Shown piece by piece: positions 61,441-64,000 of a stretch of DNA of 64,000 nucleotides (position 1 is its first letter; each line of letters starts with the position of its first letter). The stretch is from Sphingobacteriia bacterium (GTDB lineage Bacteria; Bacteroidota; Bacteroidia; Chitinophagales; Chitinophagaceae). Position numbers and translations under genes: made by a program. The DNA lies in assembly GCA_017304675.1 (NCBI GenBank), contig JAFKLS010000017.1, forward strand, positions 434,001-498,000. The letters run 5' to 3'. The notes under the pieces are model-generated. The model saw only the letters and a program-made list of their open reading frames with translations, ran no database searches and was not told the DNA's origin.

Positions 61441-62991
61441 TTATTGGGTAACGAGTAAGTTATGCATTTGTTTATTAAGGCTCTTTTTAATTTCCACTTT
61501 TATCTTTTTAAGATGCGCATGGCAAAGAAAGTTATTGATCTCTTCAATTACATCTTTATCAATAAAATCTGCTCTGGTGGCATCTATTATAACAAAAGCA
61601 TTTTCTGGCACTTTTTCCAGTTTAAGTTTAATGATGGGTTTATTTAAAAAAGAAACATCTTTCCGCAATCTTATCAGGAAATGATTTTTATCGTTCACTA
61701 CCAAAACACTGCTCTTAAAATTACTACGAATCAGAAAAAATAAGCCAACAATAATTCCGATACCAATACCAATTAAAAGATCGGTAAGTAAAATAGCTGC
61801 AATGGTTACACAAAATGGAATGAATTGGTCCCATCCTTTTTTAAAAAAGTCTTTGAACAATGAAACCTTGGCAAGCTTATAGCCGGTAAAAATCAATATT
61901 GCCGCTAAAGCACTTAACGGTATTTTATTAAGCCATAACGGAATAAGGGCAACACAAACAAGTAACAATATACCATGGTATACGGCACTCATTTTTGTTT
62001 TTGCCCCCGAAGCCACATTAGCAGAACTCCTAACAATAACAGAGGTTAAGGGCAAACCACCAATTAATCCTGAAGTTATATTGCCAATACCCTGTGCTAT
62101 TAATTCCCTATTGGGTGGTGTTACTCTTTTATAGGGGTCCAATTTGTCAACCGCTTCTATACCTAATAAAGTTTCCAGGCTGGCCACAATAGCCAAGGTA
62201 AAGGCGCTTGACCACACATATGGGTTATTTAGAGAAGCAAGAGATGGCACTGTAAAAAATGAAAAGAAATGGCCTGCGTCTTTAGCAACAGGTAAACTAA
62301 CCAATTGTTTGGTTCCTAAAGTATATGCCTGGTAGCTGCCTGCAAACCATTCGCTAATAAACGTGCCGATCACTACAACAATTAAAGGCCCTGGAATATT
62401 TTTGAGTACCCGATTACGCTTTATAAGTTTACTTTCCCATAAAACCAGAAGAAGTAATGATATAAAGCCGATGAATACTACGGAAGGAGTAATATAATGT
62501 ACGGCGCCCAATAAAGAACTAAACGTATTATGATGATCTGACTGAAGGAATTTTTCGTCTCCCTCAAAATCCGCATCGTATCCAACAAGGTGCGGCAATT
62601 GTTTTAAAATAAGGAGCAATCCTATAGCCGCAAGCATTCCCTTAATAACGGCATTGGGAATATAATCTCCTATAATGCCCGCTTTAATTGTACCGAGGAG
62701 AATTTGAATGATACCGGCAATTACTACAGCGAGTAAAAAAGCCTCATAACTCCCTATTTTAATAATAGAAGCGGCAACTATAACAGTTAAACCTGCTGCC
62801 GGACCACTAACACTTAAATGAGATCCGCTTAAGAATCCTACAACAATACCGCCAATTATACCGGCGGTAATACCAGCAAATAAAGGAGCACCACTTGCCA
62901 AAGCAATGCCCAAACACAGGGGCAAGGCCACTAAGAATACCACTACAGATGCAGCTATATCTGCACCTGAGTGAACAAGATATTTTTTCAT
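61441..62991 (-). CDS. SulP family anion transporter (probable bicarbonate transporter)
   Basis: A 516-residue transporter with about ten to twelve helices and a short C-terminal STAS domain (about 420-510). The SulP core motifs SGSHLSVSGPAAGLTVIVAASI and LASLETLLGIEAVDKLDPYKRVTPPNRELIAQGIGNITSGLIGGLPLTSVIVRSSANVASGAKTKMSAVYHG are strong. The link to the carbonic anhydrase downstream points to bicarbonate, not sulfate. Confidence 0.93.
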   Translation of the reverse strand: MKKYLVHSGADIAASVVVFLVALPLCLGIALASGAPLFAGITAGIIGGIVVGFLSGSHLSVSGPAAGLTVIVAASIIKIGSYEAFLLAVVIAGIIQILLGTIKAGIIGDYIPNAVIKGMLAAIGLLLILKQLPHLVGYDADFEGDEKFLQSDHHNTFSSLLGAVHYITPSVVFIGFISLLLLVLWESKLIKRNRVLKNIPGPLIVVVIGTFISEWFAGSYQAYTLGTKQLVSLPVAKDAGHFFSFFTVPSLASLNNPYVWSSAFTLAIVASLETLLGIEAVDKLDPYKRVTPPNRELIAQGIGNITSGLIGGLPLTSVIVRSSANVASGAKTKMSAVYHGILLLVCVALIPLWLNKIPLSALAAILIFTGYKLAKVSLFKDFFKKGWDQFIPFCVTIAAILLTDLLIGIGIGIIVGLFFLIRSNFKSSVLVVNDKNHFLIRLRKDVSFLNKPIIKLKLEKVPENAFVIIDATRADFIDKDVIEEINNFLCHAHLKKIKVEIKKSLNKQMHNLLVTQ

Positions 62992-63046
62992 GTTACTGAA
63001 TTAAAGAATTAAATAAAATTTTCGCTAAAGAACATTATGATTTAAT

Positions 63047-63334
63047 TCAGCAGTTGGGAGGAGGTACCAATATATCGCAGGAGTGATTGCTGGGAATATC
63101 TACACTATACAAAATACAATATTCTGCAGTAGCAAGTAATGAGTGAGAGAATACCTGCAGCTTATAATCATAAAAGTCGTTCTTCATGTCCAACTTCTTG
63201 CTTATGCCACTGTCAAAAGAATGGGGTATTTCTTCCTGTATTTGGTTACTCATTAATAAATTGCCCACTTGCTTTACAGGAAAAACCTGTACAGCGAGTA
63301 CAATTATTAAAAAGATACCAATTACTTTCTTCAT
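63047..63334 (-). CDS. Hypothetical small exported protein
   Basis: A 95-residue protein I do not recognise. It has an N-terminal hydrophobic segment (MKKVIGIFLIIVLAVQVFPV), then KQVGNLLMSNQIQEEIPHSFDSG, and ends CDILVPPPNC, with two Cys. ATG 63334 is preferred because the promoter element TATATTTG is only six bases upstream; longer in-frame starts would precede the promoter. Confidence 0.55.
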   Translation of the reverse strand: MKKVIGIFLIIVLAVQVFPVKQVGNLLMSNQIQEEIPHSFDSGISKKLDMKNDFYDYKLQVFSHSLLATAEYCILYSVDIPSNHSCDILVPPPNC

Positions 63335-63340
63335 TTTGCG

Positions 63341-63348
63341 CAAATATA
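63341..63348 (-). promoter_or_regulatory. Bacteroidota -7 element (TATATTTG)
   Basis: On the minus strand TATATTTG, a perfect TAnnTTTG, six bases before the ATG at 63334; it implies a very short leader. Confidence 0.5.
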
Positions 63349-63390
63349 ATAAGTGTGCTACCGTATAAAGTGTAAGCGCATTTTTTTTGC

Positions 63391-63422
63391 AAAAAAAAGC
63401 ATGATTCATCATCATGCTTTTT
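63391..63422 (-). terminator. Terminator downstream of fabG
   Basis: On the minus strand AAAAAGCATGAT pairs with ATCATGCTTTTT around a five-base loop, followed by a T run of eight. It lies just after the fabG stop at 63444. Confidence 0.85.
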
Positions 63423-63443
63423 CTAAAAGGGAAAAAATTAATG

Positions 63444-64000
63444 TTAAATATTTAGTCCGCCACAAGTACTAAGTACCTGTCCGGTAATATAACTGCTCAT
63501 ATTGCTGGCAAGAAACAAAGTTGTATTAGCGATCTCTTCGGCCTTACCAAACCTGCCTAAAGGAATTTTTTTCAGGAACTCTTCAGCTCCGGCACCATCT
63601 TTTAAATAATGTGTCATATCTGTTTCAATAAAGCCGGGTGCAATAGCATTGCAACGGATATTTCTGCTGCCCAGTTCGTGAGCTACAGATTTAGTAAAGC
63701 CAATAATACCGGCTTTACTGGCTGCATAGCTGCTCTGACCTGCGTTTCCACGAATGCCGATAATTGAGCTCATATTAATAATACTGCCCACTTTTGCTTT
63801 CATCATTGGACGAATCACTTGTTTCGTCATATTGAAAACACTTTTCAGGTTAATGTTCATCACATCATCCCATTGTTCGGCGGTCATCCTTAATAACAAA
63901 TTATCTTTACTAATGCCTGCATTGTTCACACACACATCAATGTTTCCAAACTCTTTCAATACATCGTTTACGAATGTTTCGCATTGTGCAAAATCGCCGG
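63444..64000 (-). CDS. fabG: 3-oxoacyl-[acyl-carrier-protein] reductase, partial (5' end off the right edge)
   Basis: FabG reduces 3-oxoacyl-ACP with NADPH in fatty-acid synthesis. The fragment contains CVNNAGISKDNLLLRM, the catalytic INMSSIIGIRGNAGQSSYAASKAGIIGFTKSVA (Ser, Tyr, Lys), RCNAIAPGFIETDMT and the C-terminal ASNMSSYITGQVLSTCGGLNI. The frame stays open upstream from 63959 to the edge (ETFVNDVLKEFG), so the true start is outside the window. Other short-chain reductases are possible, but the end motif favours FabG. Confidence 0.92.
   Translation of the reverse strand, partial: GDFAQCETFVNDVLKEFGNIDVCVNNAGISKDNLLLRMTAEQWDDVMNINLKSVFNMTKQVIRPMMKAKVGSIINMSSIIGIRGNAGQSSYAASKAGIIGFTKSVAHELGSRNIRCNAIAPGFIETDMTHYLKDGAGAEEFLKKIPLGRFGKAEEIANTTLFLASNMSSYITGQVLSTCGGLNI

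Noticed and set aside
1-64000. Mobile elements, prophage or CRISPR
   Set aside because: No transposase, integrase, phage structural gene or regularly spaced repeat was found; the only mobile-type signal is the REP-like pair at 26866-26930.

Overview
The window is a chromosomal segment of a Bacteroidota bacterium, most like the Chitinophagaceae. The grounds are: two type IX secretion cargo proteins with gliding-motility C-terminal domains; an alternative complex III joined to an aa3-type oxidase cluster; a Sec/lipoprotein-type (clade II) nitrous-oxide reductase cluster; a gene for the tiny ribosomal protein THX; promoters of the Bacteroidota form TAnnTTTG; and few Shine-Dalgarno sequences but several TTG starts. 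I see no insertion sequence, prophage, CRISPR array or rRNA gene. Genus and species cannot be told from the sequence alone.

Layout. 1-9.3 kb: thiL (cut by the left edge) overlapping an inositol-monophosphatase-family gene, a GH3-like acyl-adenylating enzyme, a LysE-type exporter, the transglycosylase MtgA, a secreted lectin/PKD protein, and a nicotinamide-riboside salvage set (kinase-like protein, unknown membrane protein, PnuC). 9.3-18.2 kb: OsmC, a beta-barrel-like protein, acyl-CoA dehydrogenase with a MarR regulator, a hydrolase, a GT2 glycosyltransferase, an Lrp regulator, then an unusual 162-nt tRNA-like RNA just before trmB, DUF5522 and an alkyltransferase-like protein. Two very small reading frames (35 and 29 codons) also lie here.

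18.3-35.4 kb, all on the minus strand, is the respiratory supercluster: actA, actB, an out-of-place NHL-repeat lipoprotein, actC, actD, actE, actF, coxB, coxA, ctaB, two subunit III genes, a subunit IV gene, SCO and DUF420. Menaquinol would be oxidised by alternative complex III and electrons passed to the oxidase; ctaB, SCO and DUF420 serve heme and copper assembly. Hairpin terminators after coxA and after the subunit IV gene divide the cluster.

35.5-41.5 kb: a purN gene with an unusual N-terminal membrane domain, small exported proteins, a TPR protein, a VOC protein, a second type IX cargo protein and tRNA-Arg(CCT). 41.5-51.5 kb is a nitrogen-oxide island: cytochrome c, nosZ, nosL, nosD, nosF, nosY, a hemerythrin and a truncated hemoglobin on the minus strand; a Crp/Fnr regulator, a His-rich polytopic membrane protein and the di-iron repair protein Ric on the plus strand. 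TGA-N6-TCA palindromes in the intergenic regions suggest that the regulator controls both arms. The island would reduce N2O and protect against NO.

51.6-64 kb is mostly housekeeping: a DsbD-N-like protein, AsmA-like giant, LOG-family protein, beta-barrel-like protein, exonuclease III, DUF4286, HU, THX, lipid kinase, enoyl-CoA hydratase, a beta-carbonic anhydrase/SulP bicarbonate-uptake pair, a small exported protein and fabG (cut by the right edge).
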